Shown here: piece after piece, positions 9,384 through 19,662 of the stretch
How the letters are laid out: each line of letters opens with the position of its first letter
How positions within the stretch are numbered: position 1 is the stretch's first letter
Assembly (NCBI GenBank): GCA_001464765.1
Contig: LNDV01000027.1
Coordinates: 1-64,000 of the forward strand
Length of the DNA: 64,000 nucleotides
Origin: Betaproteobacteria bacterium Ga0077526
Lineage (GTDB): Bacteria > Pseudomonadota > Gammaproteobacteria > Burkholderiales > Ga0077523
Direction: 5' to 3'
Notes under the pieces: generated by a model
What the model saw: only the letters and a program-made list of their open reading frames with translations
What the model was told of the DNA's origin: nothing
Databases searched by the model: none
Program-made: the position numbers and the translations under genes

Positions 9384-10706
9384 TTGGCTGATTCTCCCCT
9401 CCAAGGCACGGGCAACAAGTTCGGCGATCTGAAGCGCCGGCTGTTGTTCCTGCTCGGAGCCCTCATCGTCTACCGGATCGGCGCTCACGTGCCGGTTCCG
9501 GGAATCGATCCCGTCCAGCTGGCAGAGCTCTTCAAGAGCCAGCAGGGCGGCATCCTGGACATGTTCAACATGTTCTCGGGTGGGGCTCTGTCCCGCTTCA
9601 CGATCTTCGCGCTGGGGATCATGCCGTACATCTCCGCGTCGATCATCATGCAGTTGCTCACCGTGGTGGTGCCGCAGCTGGAAGCGCTCAAGAAGGAAGG
9701 GGAGTCAGGCCGTCGGAAGATCACGCAGTACACGCGCTACGGTACTTTGTTGCTGGCGACGATCCAGGGTTTCGGCATTGCCGTGGCGCTGGAAGCACAG
9801 CGCGGCCTGGTGATCGACCCCGGGCTGGCGTTCCGTCTCACGACGGTCATCACGCTGGTGACGGGCACGCTGTTCCTGATGTGGCTCGGTGAGCAGATCA
9901 CGGAACGAGGGATCGGCAACGGGATTTCGCTGATCATCTTCGCGGGGATTGCCGCCGGACTGCCGCGTGCCATTGGCGGCACTCTGGAGTTCACGCGGAC
10001 GGGCTCTTACTCGATCCCGCTGGTGCTGTTCCTGTTTGCGGTGGTGCTGCTGGTGACCGCGCTGGTCGTTTTCGTCGAGCGAGGGCAGCGGAAAATCCTG
10101 GTCAACTACGCGAAGCGGCAGGTCGGCCGGAAGGTCTATGGCGGGCAGAGTTCCCACCTTCCGCTGAAGTTGAACATGTCGGGGGTGATCCCGCCGATCT
10201 TTGCGTCGAGCATCATCCTGTTTCCGGCAACGATCGCCGGCTGGTTCGGCTCGAGCGAGAACATGACATGGCTGCGTGACATCAGTGCCACGCTGCATCC
10301 CGGACAGCCGATCTACGTCCTGCTGTATGCAGCCGCGATCGTGTTCTTCTGCTTCTTCTACACGGCCCTTGTGTTCAATCCCAAGGAAACCGCGGAGAAC
10401 CTGAAGAAAGGCGGTGCGTTCGTCCCGGGGATTCGTCCGGGGGAACAGACTGCCCGGTATATCGAGAAGATCATCATGCGCCTGACGCTCGCCGGAGCTC
10501 TGTACATCACGGTGGTGTGTCTGTTGCCCGAGTTTCTGATCGTGAAATGGAACGTACCGTTCTATTTTGGCGGTACCAGCTTGCTGATTATCGTGGTGGT
10601 GACGATGGACTTCATGGCGCAGGTTCAGGCCTACATGATGTCGCACCAGTACGAGAGCCTTCTCAAGAAGGCCAACTTCAAAGGTGGCGCGTTTCCGACG
10701 CGCTGA
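9384..10706 (+). CDS. secY: Preprotein translocase subunit SecY
   Basis: SecY forms the protein-conducting channel with SecE and SecG in the inner membrane. The frame encodes ten hydrophobic segments, the plug region after [21 protein letters not shown], and the conserved cytoplasmic loop motif [16 protein letters not shown]. The start is inferred to be TTG at 9384, giving [20 protein letters not shown] and 440 residues; it lies 8 bases after a GAGG site, whereas the upstream ATG at 9330 sits inside rplO and adds unconserved sequence. Confidence 0.96.
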   Translation: MADSPLQGTGNKFGDLKRRLLFLLGALIVYRIGAHVPVPGIDPVQLAELFKSQQGGILDMFNMFSGGALSRFTIFALGIMPYISASIIMQLLTVVVPQLEALKKEGESGRRKITQYTRYGTLLLATIQGFGIAVALEAQRGLVIDPGLAFRLTTVITLVTGTLFLMWLGEQITERGIGNGISLIIFAGIAAGLPRAIGGTLEFTRTGSYSIPLVLFLFAVVLLVTALVVFVERGQRKILVNYAKRQVGRKVYGGQSSHLPLKLNMSGVIPPIFASSIILFPATIAGWFGSSENMTWLRDISATLHPGQPIYVLLYAAAIVFFCFFYTALVFNPKETAENLKKGGAFVPGIRPGEQTARYIEKIIMRLTLAGALYITVVCLLPEFLIVKWNVPFYFGGTSLLIIVVVTMDFMAQVQAYMMSHQYESLLKKANFKGGAFPTR

Positions 10707-10720
10707 GGGACCCCAAAGGG

Positions 10721-10939
10721 ATGTCAAAGGAAGAAACGATTCAGATGCAGGGTGAGGTGGTCGAGACCCTGCCCAATGCCACCTTCCGGGTGAAACTCGA
10801 GAATGGGCACATCGTTCTTGCGCACATCTCCGGGAAAATGCGTATGCACTACATCCGGATCTTGCCGGGTGACAAAGTGACGGTGGACTTGACGCCCTAC
10901 GATCTTTCCCGGGCGCGCATCGTGTTTCGGGCAAAGTAG
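10721..10939 (+). CDS. infA: Translation initiation factor IF-1
   Basis: The 72-residue S1/OB-fold protein has the IF-1 motifs [23 protein letters not shown] and [21 protein letters not shown] in two pieces. IF-1 occupies the A site of the 30S subunit during initiation. The open frame begins in secY, but the ATG at 10721 gives the family start MSKEETIQM. The infA-rpmJ-rpsM order is common in betaproteobacteria. Confidence 0.97.
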   Translation: MSKEETIQMQGEVVETLPNATFRVKLENGHIVLAHISGKMRMHYIRILPGDKVTVDLTPYDLSRARIVFRAK

Positions 10940-10968
10940 GGATCAGCGGGAAACCGAGGAGAAGGAAA

Positions 10969-11082
10969 ATGAGAGTTCAGGCATCGGTCAAGAAGATCTG
11001 CCGCAAGTGCAAGATCATCCGACGCAATCGTGTGATCCGGGTCATCTGCGAAGATCCGCGTCACAAGCAGCGTCAAGGTTGA
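10969..11082 (+). CDS. rpmJ: 50S ribosomal protein L36
   Basis: This 37-residue gene encodes [19 protein letters not shown] followed by [18 protein letters not shown]. Cys11, Cys14, Cys27 and His32 form the zinc-ribbon (C+) type of L36, so the copy depends on zinc. It has a strong GAGGAGAAGG ribosome-binding site and lies between infA and rpsM. Confidence 0.97.
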   Translation: MRVQASVKKICRKCKIIRRNRVIRVICEDPRHKQRQG

Positions 11083-11120
11083 TTCGGCCTCCACAGGCAC
11101 ACTAGACAACAGGGTCGAGC

Positions 11121-11486
11121 ATGGCACGTATTGCAGGAGTCAACATCCCGAACCATCAGCATGCCTCTATCGCGCTTACTGCGATCTACGGCATCGGTCG
11201 CACTCGGGCGGCCAAGATCTGTGCGGATGCCGGAGTCGCTCCGACCGCGAAGATCAAGGACCTGTCCGATGCGGAGATGGACAAGCTGCGCGAGCACGTC
11301 GGACGCTACACGGTCGAGGGAGATCTTCGCCGCGAAGTGACGATGAGCATCAAGCGCCTGATGGATCTCGGTTGCTATCGGGGCATCCGTCATCGCCGCG
11401 GCCTGCCGGTGCGCGGACAGCGCACTCGGACCAACGCCCGTACCCGGAAGGGTCCGCGCAAGGCCGTGCGGGCATCGAACAAGTGA
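11121..11486 (+). CDS. rpsM: 30S ribosomal protein S13
   Basis: The 121-residue S13 begins [20 protein letters not shown] and carries the helix-hairpin-helix region and the C-terminal motif [21 protein letters not shown]13 forms intersubunit bridges from the 30S head. It starts the alpha operon portion, with S11, S4, RpoA and L17 downstream. Confidence 0.98.
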   Translation: MARIAGVNIPNHQHASIALTAIYGIGRTRAAKICADAGVAPTAKIKDLSDAEMDKLREHVGRYTVEGDLRREVTMSIKRLMDLGCYRGIRHRRGLPVRGQRTRTNARTRKGPRKAVRASNK

Positions 11487-11522
11487 ACGTAACGCAATTC
11501 ATGGCGCAAGGGATTCGGAACA

Positions 11523-11912
11523 ATGGCTAAGGCACAGACCCGGGTGCGGAAGAAGGTCAAGAAGAACGTGGCGGAAGGGATCGCCCATGTTCATGCTTCC
11601 TTCAACAACACGATCGTGACGATTACCGACCGGCAGGGCAACGCCCTGTCCTGGGCAACCTCGGGCGCAGCTGGTTTCAAGGGCTCCCGCAAGTCGACGC
11701 CCTTCGCAGCCCAGGTCGCTGCAGAGAATGCCGGCAAGGCAGCGCAGGAATGCGGCGTGAAGAACCTGGAGGTCCGCATCAAGGGCCCGGGTCCCGGCCG
11801 CGAATCCGCCGTGCGTGCACTCAATGCCGTCGGCTTCAAGATCACCAGTATTTCGGACGTCACCCCTGTACCGCACAACGGTTGCCGTCCCCCCAAGAAA
11901 CGCCGTATCTAG
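11523..11912 (+). CDS. rpsK: 30S ribosomal protein S11
   Basis: The 129-residue S11 has the conserved [22 protein letters not shown] and the C-terminal [12 protein letters not shown]11 lies on the 30S platform near the E site. It follows rpsM by 36 bases and precedes rpsD by 19 bases. Confidence 0.98.
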   Translation: MAKAQTRVRKKVKKNVAEGIAHVHASFNNTIVTITDRQGNALSWATSGAAGFKGSRKSTPFAAQVAAENAGKAAQECGVKNLEVRIKGPGPGRESAVRALNAVGFKITSISDVTPVPHNGCRPPKKRRI

Positions 11913-11931
11913 AGGGCAGGGAGCGATATCC

Positions 11932-12558
11932 ATGGCCAGAAACCTCGAACCCAAGTGCCGGCAATGCCGTCGCGAGCGCGAAAAGCTCTTTCTCAAGGGC
12001 GAGAAGTGCTTCACCGACAAGTGCGCGGTCGAACGTCGCGATTACGCGCCTGGTCAGCACGGCCAGAAAAGCGGTCGTCTGTCGGACTACGGTGTGCAGC
12101 TTCGCGAGAAGCAGAAGGTCCGCCGGATCTACGGTGTGCTCGAGCGTCAGTTCCGTCTCGAGTACAAGGAAGCCGAGCGTCAGAAGGGCGTGACCGGTGA
12201 GCGGCTTCTGCAGCGCCTCGAGAGCCGCCTCGACAACGTCGTGTATCGGATGGGATTCGGGTCCAGCCGGACCGAAGCCCGGCAGATCGTCCGTCACAAC
12301 GGCATCCTCGTGAACGGCAAGCGCGTGAACATCCCGTCCTACCATCTGCGCGAAGGCGATCTGGTGGAAGTGGCGGAACGCGCCAAGGGCCAGTTGCGCA
12401 TCAAGGGCGCCGTGGAAGCCGCAGAGAGCCGCGGATTCCCCGAGTGGGTCGAAGTCGACGTGAAGGGTCTGAAAGGCAAGTTCAAGGCGCGTCCGCAGCG
12501 TTCCGAACTGCCCTCGACCATCAACGAATCCCTGGTCGTGGAGTTGTACTCCAAGTGA
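11932..12558 (+). CDS. rpsD: 30S ribosomal protein S4, four-cysteine form
   Basis: The 208-residue S4 has an N-terminal zinc-finger-like region with Cys9, Cys12, Cys26 and Cys31, then the S4 RNA-binding domain ([24 protein letters not shown] in part). S4 nucleates 30S assembly and represses the alpha operon in E. coli. E. coli S4 lacks these cysteines, so this is the C+ variant. The ATG at 11932 is chosen over the upstream frame because it gives [15 protein letters not shown] at the family start. Confidence 0.97.
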   Translation: MARNLEPKCRQCRREREKLFLKGEKCFTDKCAVERRDYAPGQHGQKSGRLSDYGVQLREKQKVRRIYGVLERQFRLEYKEAERQKGVTGERLLQRLESRLDNVVYRMGFGSSRTEARQIVRHNGILVNGKRVNIPSYHLREGDLVEVAERAKGQLRIKGAVEAAESRGFPEWVEVDVKGLKGKFKARPQRSELPSTINESLVVELYSK

Positions 12559-12564
12559 TCGTTT

Positions 12565-12603
12565 CGGTTCAGGCGCCCGCGGGCGCCTGACCGCGGTTTT
12601 TTT
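12565..12603 (+). terminator. Intrinsic-terminator-like hairpin between rpsD and rpoA
   Basis: A 22-base perfect palindrome (12569-12590, core CAGGCGCC / GGCGCCTG) is followed, after CCGCGG, by seven T residues at 12597-12603. The outer CGG/CCG pairing extends the stem with a bulge. It lies between the rpsD stop and the rpoA start, so it could attenuate rpoA and rplQ relative to the ribosomal genes upstream. Confidence 0.65.
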
Positions 12604-12623
12604 CCATCTCAAGGGAACAGCAC

Positions 12624-13601
12624 ATGCCCAGTAGCGCTCTGTTGAAGCCCCGCATTATCGATGTGCAGCAGGTGGGTCCCTCCCACGCGAAAGTCACCAT
12701 GGAACCGTTCGAACGGGGCTATGGGTACACGCTGGGGAACGCCCTGCGCCGCATCCTTCTGTCCTCGATGCCGGGCTATGCCCCCACCGAGGTGAAGATC
12801 GCCGGGGTCCTTCACGAGTACTCGACGATCGACGGTGTCCGGGAAGACGTGGTCGACATTCTTCTCAATCTGAAAGGCATCGTGCTCAAGCTGAACAGCC
12901 GTGAACAGGCTGTGCTGACGCTCAAGAAGCAGAGCGAGGGTCCTGTCACGGCCGGCGACATCGAAACGTCCCACGACGTCGAGATCATCAATCCCGACCA
13001 CGTGATCGCTCATCTGGAGGCAGGTGGGAAGATCGACATGCAGATCACCGTCGAGCAGGGTCGCGGCTACGTGCCGGCGAGCCAGCGCCCGGCGAACCGC
13101 GAGTCCCGCAGCATCGGCAGCATCCTGATGGATTCGTCTTTCAGCCCCGTGCGTCGCGTGAGCTACGCCGTGGAGAGCGCCCGCGTCGAACAGCGTACGG
13201 ACCTCGACAAGCTGATCATCGATGTCGAGACCAACGGAGTCATCGAGCCCGAGGAAGCCATTAGGCTTGCCGCGCGCATGCTGATGGACCAGCTCGAGAC
13301 GTTCGCTCACCTCGAAGGAACCCCCACCACCACGGCGCCGGTGCGTGCTCCGCAGGTGGACCCGGTTCTGCTCCGCCCGGTCGACGATTTGGAACTCACG
13401 GTGCGTTCGGCCAACTGCCTGAAGGCCGAGAACATCTATTACATCGGCGACCTCATCCAGCGGACCGAGACCGAGCTGCTGAAGACGCCGAACCTGGGCC
13501 GGAAGTCGCTGAACGAGATCAAGGAAGTCCTTGCCTCGCGTGGTCTCACGCTGGGAATGAAACTGGAAAACTGGCCCCCGGCCGGCCTGGAAAAGGTCTG
13601 A
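12624..13601 (+). CDS. rpoA: DNA-directed RNA polymerase subunit alpha
   Basis: The 325-residue alpha subunit has the N-terminal dimerisation domain ([23 protein letters not shown]) that nucleates core enzyme assembly and the C-terminal DNA- and activator-binding domain (from about residue 245, with [17 protein letters not shown]). Length and motifs are complete. It lies just downstream of a terminator-like hairpin and 37 bases before rplQ. Confidence 0.98.
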   Translation: MPSSALLKPRIIDVQQVGPSHAKVTMEPFERGYGYTLGNALRRILLSSMPGYAPTEVKIAGVLHEYSTIDGVREDVVDILLNLKGIVLKLNSREQAVLTLKKQSEGPVTAGDIETSHDVEIINPDHVIAHLEAGGKIDMQITVEQGRGYVPASQRPANRESRSIGSILMDSSFSPVRRVSYAVESARVEQRTDLDKLIIDVETNGVIEPEEAIRLAARMLMDQLETFAHLEGTPTTTAPVRAPQVDPVLLRPVDDLELTVRSANCLKAENIYYIGDLIQRTETELLKTPNLGRKSLNEIKEVLASRGLTLGMKLENWPPAGLEKV

Positions 13602-13638
13602 CGGGCGGCTGGGCCGATAACGAAAGAAGAGGTGATAT

Positions 13639-14034
13639 ATGCGTCACGGTCTTGGCCTGCGCAAGCTCAATCGTACGAGTTCCCACCGGCTTGCGATGCT
13701 TCGCAATCTGACGAACGCGCTTCTGCGCCACGAGGCGATCACGACGACCTTGCCCAAGGCAAAGGAACTGCGTCGCGTTGCCGAGCCGATCATCACGCTC
13801 GGCAAGGCGCCGACGCTGGCCAACCGCCGGCTGGCGTTCTCGCGTCTGCGTGATCGTGATCTGGTGACCAAGCTCTTCAACGAGCTCGGTCCGCGTTACG
13901 CGAAGCGGGGCGGTGGTTACCTCCGGATCCTGAAGTGCGGATTCCGCAAGGGCGACAACGCACCGATGGCCTACGTCGAACTGCTCGATCGGCCGGAAGG
14001 TGCGGCCGAAGCACCGGTCGCGACGGAAGGCTGA
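13639..14034 (+). CDS. rplQ: 50S ribosomal protein L17
   Basis: The 131-residue L17 begins [21 protein letters not shown] and includes [18 protein letters not shown], both diagnostic. The C-terminal Glu/Ala-rich extension is short and unremarkable. It is the last gene of the ribosomal superoperon and is followed by a strong bidirectional terminator. Confidence 0.98.
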   Translation: MRHGLGLRKLNRTSSHRLAMLRNLTNALLRHEAITTTLPKAKELRRVAEPIITLGKAPTLANRRLAFSRLRDRDLVTKLFNELGPRYAKRGGGYLRILKCGFRKGDNAPMAYVELLDRPEGAAEAPVATEG

Positions 14035-14098
14035 GTACGCGCAGGGTCCGACCAAGCCTTCCGGGCGCGGTCGGTCCGGGCACACGAAAGCAGACAAG

Positions 14099-14124
14099 AG
14101 GGGGCGCATACGCGCCCCCTTTTG
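14099..14124. terminator. Bidirectional terminator after rplQ
   Basis: AGGGGGCGC and GCGCCCCCT form a perfect 9-bp stem with a 4-base loop (ATAC), followed by TTTTGTTTT on the + strand. A-rich sequence on the other side allows it to serve the convergent response-regulator gene on the minus strand as well. Confidence 0.85.
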
Positions 14125-14133
14125 TTTTCTGCG

Positions 14134-16269
14134 TCAGCCTGCGAGGGCCTTCCTCGGCGCGGGCAGCAGTCGGATGATCTGGTCTGCGGGCACCGGGCGG
14201 CTGATGAGGAAGCCCTGCACGTATTCGCAGCCGCGCTCGCGCAGGAAAGCGAGCTGAGCCTCGGTTTCCACGCCCTCGGCCACCACTTCCAGGCGCAGGC
14301 TGTGCGCCATCGCAATGATGGCGGAGGCGATCGCGGCGTCATCCCCGGCGTCGGGCATGTCCTTCACGAATGAGCGGTCGACCTTCAGCGTGTCCACAGG
14401 GAACTGCTTCAGATAGGCGAGCGACGAGTAACCCGTTCCGAAGTCGTCGATGGACAGTCGCAGGCCCATGGCCTTGAGGCGCTTCAGCGTATCGAGCGTG
14501 GTCGCGCGGTCGTCCATCAGCATGCTTTCCGTCACCTCCAGTTCCAGTCGTTCCGGCGCCAGGCCCGTGTCCCGGAGGACCCGCGCGACGAAGTCGACGA
14601 AGCCGGGCTGCTGAAAGTGCGGGCTCGCGATGTTGACTGCCACGTGCATGGGTGGCAGCCCCATCGCTGACCACTGCTGTGCCTGGGAGGCCGCCTGCAT
14701 CAGGACCCACTCTCCGATGGCGACGATGAGTCCGGAGTCCTCTGCCAGCGGGATGAAGTCCATCGGTGGGACCATGCCGATCTCCGGCTGATGCCAGCGG
14801 ATCAGGGCCTCTACACCCGCGACGGTGCCGGTCCGCAGATCGAGCTTCGGCTGGTAGTGCAGTTCGAACTCGTTGCGGTCCAGTGCGCGGCGAAGCTTGG
14901 ATTCCAGGGCGAGCCGCTCCAGCGCTCGGGAGTTCATCTCCTTGCCGTAGAAACGATAGTTGTTGCGGCCCTGGCTCTTCGCGAAGTACATCGCCGCGTC
15001 GGCATTCTTGATCAGCGTGTCCGCGTCCTGGCCATCCATGGGGTAGAGGGCCACGCCGATGGAGGTCGTCGTGAACAGTTCGTGTCCGTCCACCTCGAGC
15101 GGTCGCTGAACCACATCGAGGATCCGGCGCGCGACCTTCGCGGCGTCCTGGAAGCTGTTCATGTCGCCCAGGAGCACGCAGAACTCGTCTCCGCCCAGTC
15201 TGGCCAGCGTGGAGTCCTCACCGGGAAGCAGACGCGTGATGGGGTCGCGCCCACGCACGCTTTCGCGCAGGCGTTGCGCGACGGTGACGAGCAGACGGTC
15301 GCCCACGCCGTGGCCGAGCGTATCGTTGATGCGCTTGAACTGGTCGAGATCGAGGGACAGCACCCCCACCATCCGACCGGTGCGGCTGGCGTGCTCAAGA
15401 GCCACGGACAGGTTGTCGAGGAAGCGCTGCCGGTTCGGCAGCTGCGTCAGTCGATCGAAGTAGGCAAGCTGATGGATCCGCTGCTCGGCGGCCTTGTTCT
15501 CGGTGATGTCCTGGATGGCGCCGAACGCCTGCAGCGGCCGGCCATCCTCGCCCAGCAGCGACTCGGTATGGATCCGGACATAACGGATGGCGCCGTCCGG
15601 ATGCACCACGCGATGGATGAGTTCATCGACCGAGCCGCCAGCCCGCAATGACTGCAGTGCAGCGGTGAACTCGCCTCGATCCTCGGCGTGGATCCTGGAG
15701 ACGAGCGCGTCGACGCCGGGGTGAGTGGCAGCCTGGTCGTACCCGAGGATCCGGAACACTTCGTCCGACCAGCGCATGCGGTCCGATTCGAAGTCCCATC
15801 GCCAGGAGCCGAGTCTCGCGACTCGCTGGGCGCTCGCGAGCAGGGCCTGGTTCTCGACCATCCCCTCGATGGCCTCGGCGGCTCTGAGGATGTACCGGAC
15901 CCGGTGTCCCAGGATGCCCCAGTTGATCGGCTTGCTGATGAAGTCCGTCGCCCCGGCTTCGTACGCCCGGTTTATGGAGTCGAGGTCGTCGAGGCCGGTC
16001 AGCATCAGGATGGGGACATGGCGTCCGCGGGGCAGGGCTCTCAGCGTCTCCACGGCCTGGTAGCCGTCGATGCCCGGCATCATCACATCCATCAGCACGA
16101 TGTCGGGGTGCTCGCGCTCGAAGCTGGCGAGTCCGGACTCGCCATCCGACACCACGATCGTGCGCAGCCCGGACAGTTCGAGCGTGCGGCTGGCGATCAG
16201 GCGGATCGTCGGATCGTCGTCGACGATCAGCGCGAGCGGCGTAGGGGTTGCGGGATCAGGCGCCGACAT
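14134..16269 (-). CDS. Response regulator with PAS, GGDEF and EAL domains
   Basis: The 710-residue cytoplasmic protein has a receiver domain (residues 12-128, acceptor Asp61 in [11 protein letters not shown]), a PAS domain (about 150-262), a GGDEF domain (263-440, motif 359-363 intact) and an EAL domain (455-700, motif 487-489, with DDFGTGYSS and VAEGVETE). It should both make and break cyclic di-GMP under phosphorylation control. An insertion of about 11 residues before the GGDEF motif removes the usual RxxD spacing. The ATG at 16269 overlaps the end of the hybrid kinase by 14 bases; a longer start at 16329 would lie deep inside that kinase gene. The kinase is the likely partner. Confidence 0.92.
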   Translation of the reverse strand: MSAPDPATPTPLALIVDDDPTIRLIASRTLELSGLRTIVVSDGESGLASFEREHPDIVLMDVMMPGIDGYQAVETLRALPRGRHVPILMLTGLDDLDSINRAYEAGATDFISKPINWGILGHRVRYILRAAEAIEGMVENQALLASAQRVARLGSWRWDFESDRMRWSDEVFRILGYDQAATHPGVDALVSRIHAEDRGEFTAALQSLRAGGSVDELIHRVVHPDGAIRYVRIHTESLLGEDGRPLQAFGAIQDITENKAAEQRIHQLAYFDRLTQLPNRQRFLDNLSVALEHASRTGRMVGVLSLDLDQFKRINDTLGHGVGDRLLVTVAQRLRESVRGRDPITRLLPGEDSTLARLGGDEFCVLLGDMNSFQDAAKVARRILDVVQRPLEVDGHELFTTTSIGVALYPMDGQDADTLIKNADAAMYFAKSQGRNNYRFYGKEMNSRALERLALESKLRRALDRNEFELHYQPKLDLRTGTVAGVEALIRWHQPEIGMVPPMDFIPLAEDSGLIVAIGEWVLMQAASQAQQWSAMGLPPMHVAVNIASPHFQQPGFVDFVARVLRDTGLAPERLELEVTESMLMDDRATTLDTLKRLKAMGLRLSIDDFGTGYSSLAYLKQFPVDTLKVDRSFVKDMPDAGDDAAIASAIIAMAHSLRLEVVAEGVETEAQLAFLRERGCEYVQGFLISRPVPADQIIRLLPAPRKALAG

Positions 16270-19200
16270 GCTGGCGGTTCTCCACGAGAGGGGCGAGTCG
16301 GCGCGACGATGCCTCGGTGACGCGCGCAAGTTCTTCGATGGCGAGCGGTGTCTCGCCGGGCACGCCGTCCCGAAGCGAGTGCTCCAGACGATGGGCCAGA
16401 TGCGAGACGAGATTCGCTCCGACGTTCGAGGACGCCGACTTGAGCGTGTGGGCGGCGCGCTTCAGCTTTGCAGCATCGGCGTTCGCGAGCGCCATGCGCA
16501 TCTCTTCGATGAGGCCGGTCGATGTCTGCAGGTAGGCGTCCACGACTTCGCGCAGCAGATCGGAACCGTCCTCACCGCCGAGGGTACGCAGGCTTTCCAG
16601 CACATCCTCGTCGATCTCGGAATGGGGGCTGCGAAAGTGGCCCGATGTCCGGCTGCGACCGGAGCCCTGCATCGAACCGGCCGGCAGATGCCGCGCGAGC
16701 ACTTGCGCGAGCTGCTCGCGCCGGAACGGTTTCGCGAGGTAGTCGTCCATCCCGGCCGAGAGGCAGCGCTCACGGTCGCCCTCGACGGCATTGGCCGTGA
16801 GCGCGACGATCGGCTGTCGCTGTCCGCGGGGGAGCGACTGTTCCTCAACGCGCCAGCGCTCTGTCGCGCTGTAGCCATCGAGTTCCGGCATCTGACAGTC
16901 CATGAGCACGACATCGAAGGCACGCTCGCGCAGTGCAGCCAGGCACTCCAAGCCGTTGTCGGCGACGCGAACCCGGCAACCGAGTGCCATCAGCATCTCG
17001 CGCGCCACCAGCTGGTTCACCGGATTGTCCTCCACGAGGAGAACATCGGCATCGAACCGCAGCGCGCTCTGATCTGTTCCACCGGCATCCGAGCTTTCGC
17101 GCAGAGGGGCACCGAGGGCCGAGGCGAGTGTCTGATGCAGGTCCGCCTGGCGTACCGGCTTGCGAAGCCAGGCGTGTATGCCGAGGCCTTCCGTGACGGC
17201 ATGCTCTGGCGCTTGGCTCAAGGAACTCAGGATGATGACCGGGCAGGTGTGCGCGTCGACGCCGAACGCGCGGATGGCGCGGGTGACGTCGAGTCCGGTC
17301 ATGCCGGGCATCTGCATGTCGAGGATGGCAATGTCCACCGGGCGGGGTGTGCTGCGGAAGACTTCGACGGCATGGCGTCCATCGCGGGCGACGAGTACGG
17401 CCAGACCGAGCGCGGCGCACTGGTGCTCCAGTATCTCCCGGTTGGTGGGATTGTCATCGGCGATGAGCGCACGGCGCCCGCGGAGACCTCGGCGTGCGGC
17501 CGCGTTGTCCGCCCGGCCGACGCTGCTCCGGTCCAGACGCAGATCGATCCGGATCACGAACCGCGTGCCCTGGCCGACCGTGCTCTCCACCTGGACGTGA
17601 CCGCCCATGAGTTCCACGAGCTGGCGGACGATCGACAGGCCGAGGCCCGTGCCGCCATAGCGTCGTGTGGTCGTCTCGTCCGCCTGGGCGAAGGCGTCGA
17701 ATATGCGGTCACGGGCATCGGTCGCGATGCCCACACCGGTATCCGACACCTCGATGACATAGCTGGCGTGAGCGGTGCGCACCGCAGTGGCCCTCACGCG
17801 AACCACCACTTCGCCATGCTCGGTGAACTTCAGTGCATTGCCCAGCAGATTCGCGACGATCTGGCGAAGGCGTAGGGGGTCTCCGAGCACGTTGCCCGGC
17901 ATGTCCTCCGCGACATCGCAGGCCAGTTCCAGGCCCTTCTTCTGCGCCTGTTCGCCGAACATCTGCACGACGTCCTCCAGCGTCTCCCCCAGGTCGAACG
18001 GCACGCTCTCCAGGCTCATGCGGCCTGCCTCGATCTTCGAGAAGTCGAGGATGTCGTTGATGATCCCCAGCAGGTGCTCCGCCGACCGCTCCACCGTGAG
18101 CGCGAGTTCGCGCTGGCGGTCATCGAGATCGGTGTCGAGCAGCAGTTCGGTCACGCCCAGCACACCGTTCATCGGCGTGCGGATTTCGTGGCTCATGTTG
18201 GCCAGGAAGAAGCTCTTCGCCCGGCTCGCGGCTTCGGCGGATTCCTTCGCACGCGCGAGGGCCTGCTCCGCTTCCTTGCGGGCGCTGATGTCGGCGATCG
18301 TTCCCATCACCCGCAGGGCCATGCCCTCGGCCGAGCGGTCGATCACCTTGCCGCGCACGTGCACCCACTGCCATGTGCCGTCGCGGCGCCGCAGCCGGAA
18401 ATCCTGGGCGAGTTCCGGGCGCTCGTTTCTGAGCATGCTGCGGATCGCATCGCGCATCGTCACGAAGTCATCCGGGTGCACCGCCTGCAGAAACGCCGTG
18501 AGTGGAAGGCTGAGCGCAGCCTCGCGGTCCCCGGTGAGCGATCCCCACTCCTTGCTGACATAGGTTTCCCCGCTCGCGCCATCGCAGTCGAAGAACGCGA
18601 CGACGGACGCTTCGAGTGCGAGATGCAGTCGGGCTTCGGCCTCGCGCAGGGCCTGTGTACGGCCTTCCACCTCGGTCTCCAGCTTCTGGCTGTAGCGCTC
18701 GAGAATCTGGTCGCGTTCCTGCATCTGTTCCAGCATCACGTTGAAGCCGTCGATCAGTTTCCCCACCTCGTCGTTGCCCTTCCGCGCGGCCCGAAGCGTG
18801 TAATCGCGCGTCAGTGCGATCTCCTCGGCAGTCCGGGAGAGGGAGAGGATGGGGTCGGAGATGAGTCTCTGCAGCCGTCGCGACAAGGGGAGGGCCACGA
18901 GAAACAGCACGGCAACTGTTGCCGCACCGACGAAAGCGAGTTTCGTGATGAGGCCGCGCCAGACCGGGCCGAGATCGGCATCGAGCCTGACGGCGCCCAC
19001 GGTGTGGCCGTCGGCCAGCACCAGCGGTTCGGCCATGGTGGTGATCGAGGCGCTCGCGGCCCCGTCGAGCCAGCCCGCCACGCCTTGACTTCCCGCATGG
19101 GCGCGGACGTAGCTGGCGACCACTTCCCCGTCCGGCCGGACGATCTGCGCGGCAACCACCTCGTCCCTGCCGGCAAGAGCAGCCAGGACACTCGACGCCG

Positions 19201-19414
19201 TGACGATGTCGCTGTCCCGCACGGCCTTGGTGCTGCTGGCCGCGATCATGCCGGCGATGCTGGAAAGGTCTTGCCGGATGGTGTGGCGGGTCGCGCCGAT
19301 CTCGATGGCCGCGAAGGCGGCAAAGCAGAGCGTGACGCCGACGACCGTCGTGAGCATCCCGACGGCCGTGATCTTGTCGGCGAGCGACCAGTGACGCGGT
19401 CCGCGAAACTTCAC
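16256..19414 (-). CDS. Hybrid sensor histidine kinase of GacS/BarA type
   Basis: The 1052-residue protein has two membrane helices (about 13-38 and 155-177) flanking a periplasmic sensor, a HAMP region (about 178-232), a PAS domain (about 262-385), a HisKA domain with His409 in [10 protein letters not shown], an ATPase domain ([15 protein letters not shown]), two receivers (Asp699 and Asp839) and a C-terminal Hpt domain with His989. Such four-step phosphorelays pass phosphate to a separate regulator, here most likely the overlapping REC-GGDEF-EAL gene. Translation starts with GTG after a GGAGG site. The signal sensed is unknown. Confidence 0.93.
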   Translation of the reverse strand: MKFRGPRHWSLADKITAVGMLTTVVGVTLCFAAFAAIEIGATRHTIRQDLSSIAGMIAASSTKAVRDSDIVTASSVLAALAGRDEVVAAQIVRPDGEVVASYVRAHAGSQGVAGWLDGAASASITTMAEPLVLADGHTVGAVRLDADLGPVWRGLITKLAFVGAATVAVLFLVALPLSRRLQRLISDPILSLSRTAEEIALTRDYTLRAARKGNDEVGKLIDGFNVMLEQMQERDQILERYSQKLETEVEGRTQALREAEARLHLALEASVVAFFDCDGASGETYVSKEWGSLTGDREAALSLPLTAFLQAVHPDDFVTMRDAIRSMLRNERPELAQDFRLRRRDGTWQWVHVRGKVIDRSAEGMALRVMGTIADISARKEAEQALARAKESAEAASRAKSFFLANMSHEIRTPMNGVLGVTELLLDTDLDDRQRELALTVERSAEHLLGIINDILDFSKIEAGRMSLESVPFDLGETLEDVVQMFGEQAQKKGLELACDVAEDMPGNVLGDPLRLRQIVANLLGNALKFTEHGEVVVRVRATAVRTAHASYVIEVSDTGVGIATDARDRIFDAFAQADETTTRRYGGTGLGLSIVRQLVELMGGHVQVESTVGQGTRFVIRIDLRLDRSSVGRADNAAARRGLRGRRALIADDNPTNREILEHQCAALGLAVLVARDGRHAVEVFRSTPRPVDIAILDMQMPGMTGLDVTRAIRAFGVDAHTCPVIILSSLSQAPEHAVTEGLGIHAWLRKPVRQADLHQTLASALGAPLRESSDAGGTDQSALRFDADVLLVEDNPVNQLVAREMLMALGCRVRVADNGLECLAALRERAFDVVLMDCQMPELDGYSATERWRVEEQSLPRGQRQPIVALTANAVEGDRERCLSAGMDDYLAKPFRREQLAQVLARHLPAGSMQGSGRSRTSGHFRSPHSEIDEDVLESLRTLGGEDGSDLLREVVDAYLQTSTGLIEEMRMALANADAAKLKRAAHTLKSASSNVGANLVSHLAHRLEHSLRDGVPGETPLAIEELARVTEASSRRLAPLVENRQHVGA

Positions 19415-19662
19415 GGAGCGGTCCTCCAGGCGAGCGCGTCCTTCCCATGCCGCTCACGCGGGCATGACGATTCTGTCCGGGGTGTGATGCCGGCGCCTGA
19501 ACGCTGCCATTCCCTGAAGAACACGCTGACTGAAACTCCCATCCGATGACTGAAGGGTTATCGGCATGGGACCGGGGCTTCTTCAGGTCGAAGATCGGTC
19601 GTTTATGGGAGAGAGCACAGGGACTGCGGGCCCCGCGGAGCGGTCCGCGACGCCAAGCCAGG

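Noticed and set aside
19625..19662. GC-rich dyads after uvrA as terminator
   Set aside because: Several short stems can be drawn (for example CGCGGA/TCCGCG) but none is followed by a U tract on the minus strand, so no single terminator can be supported.
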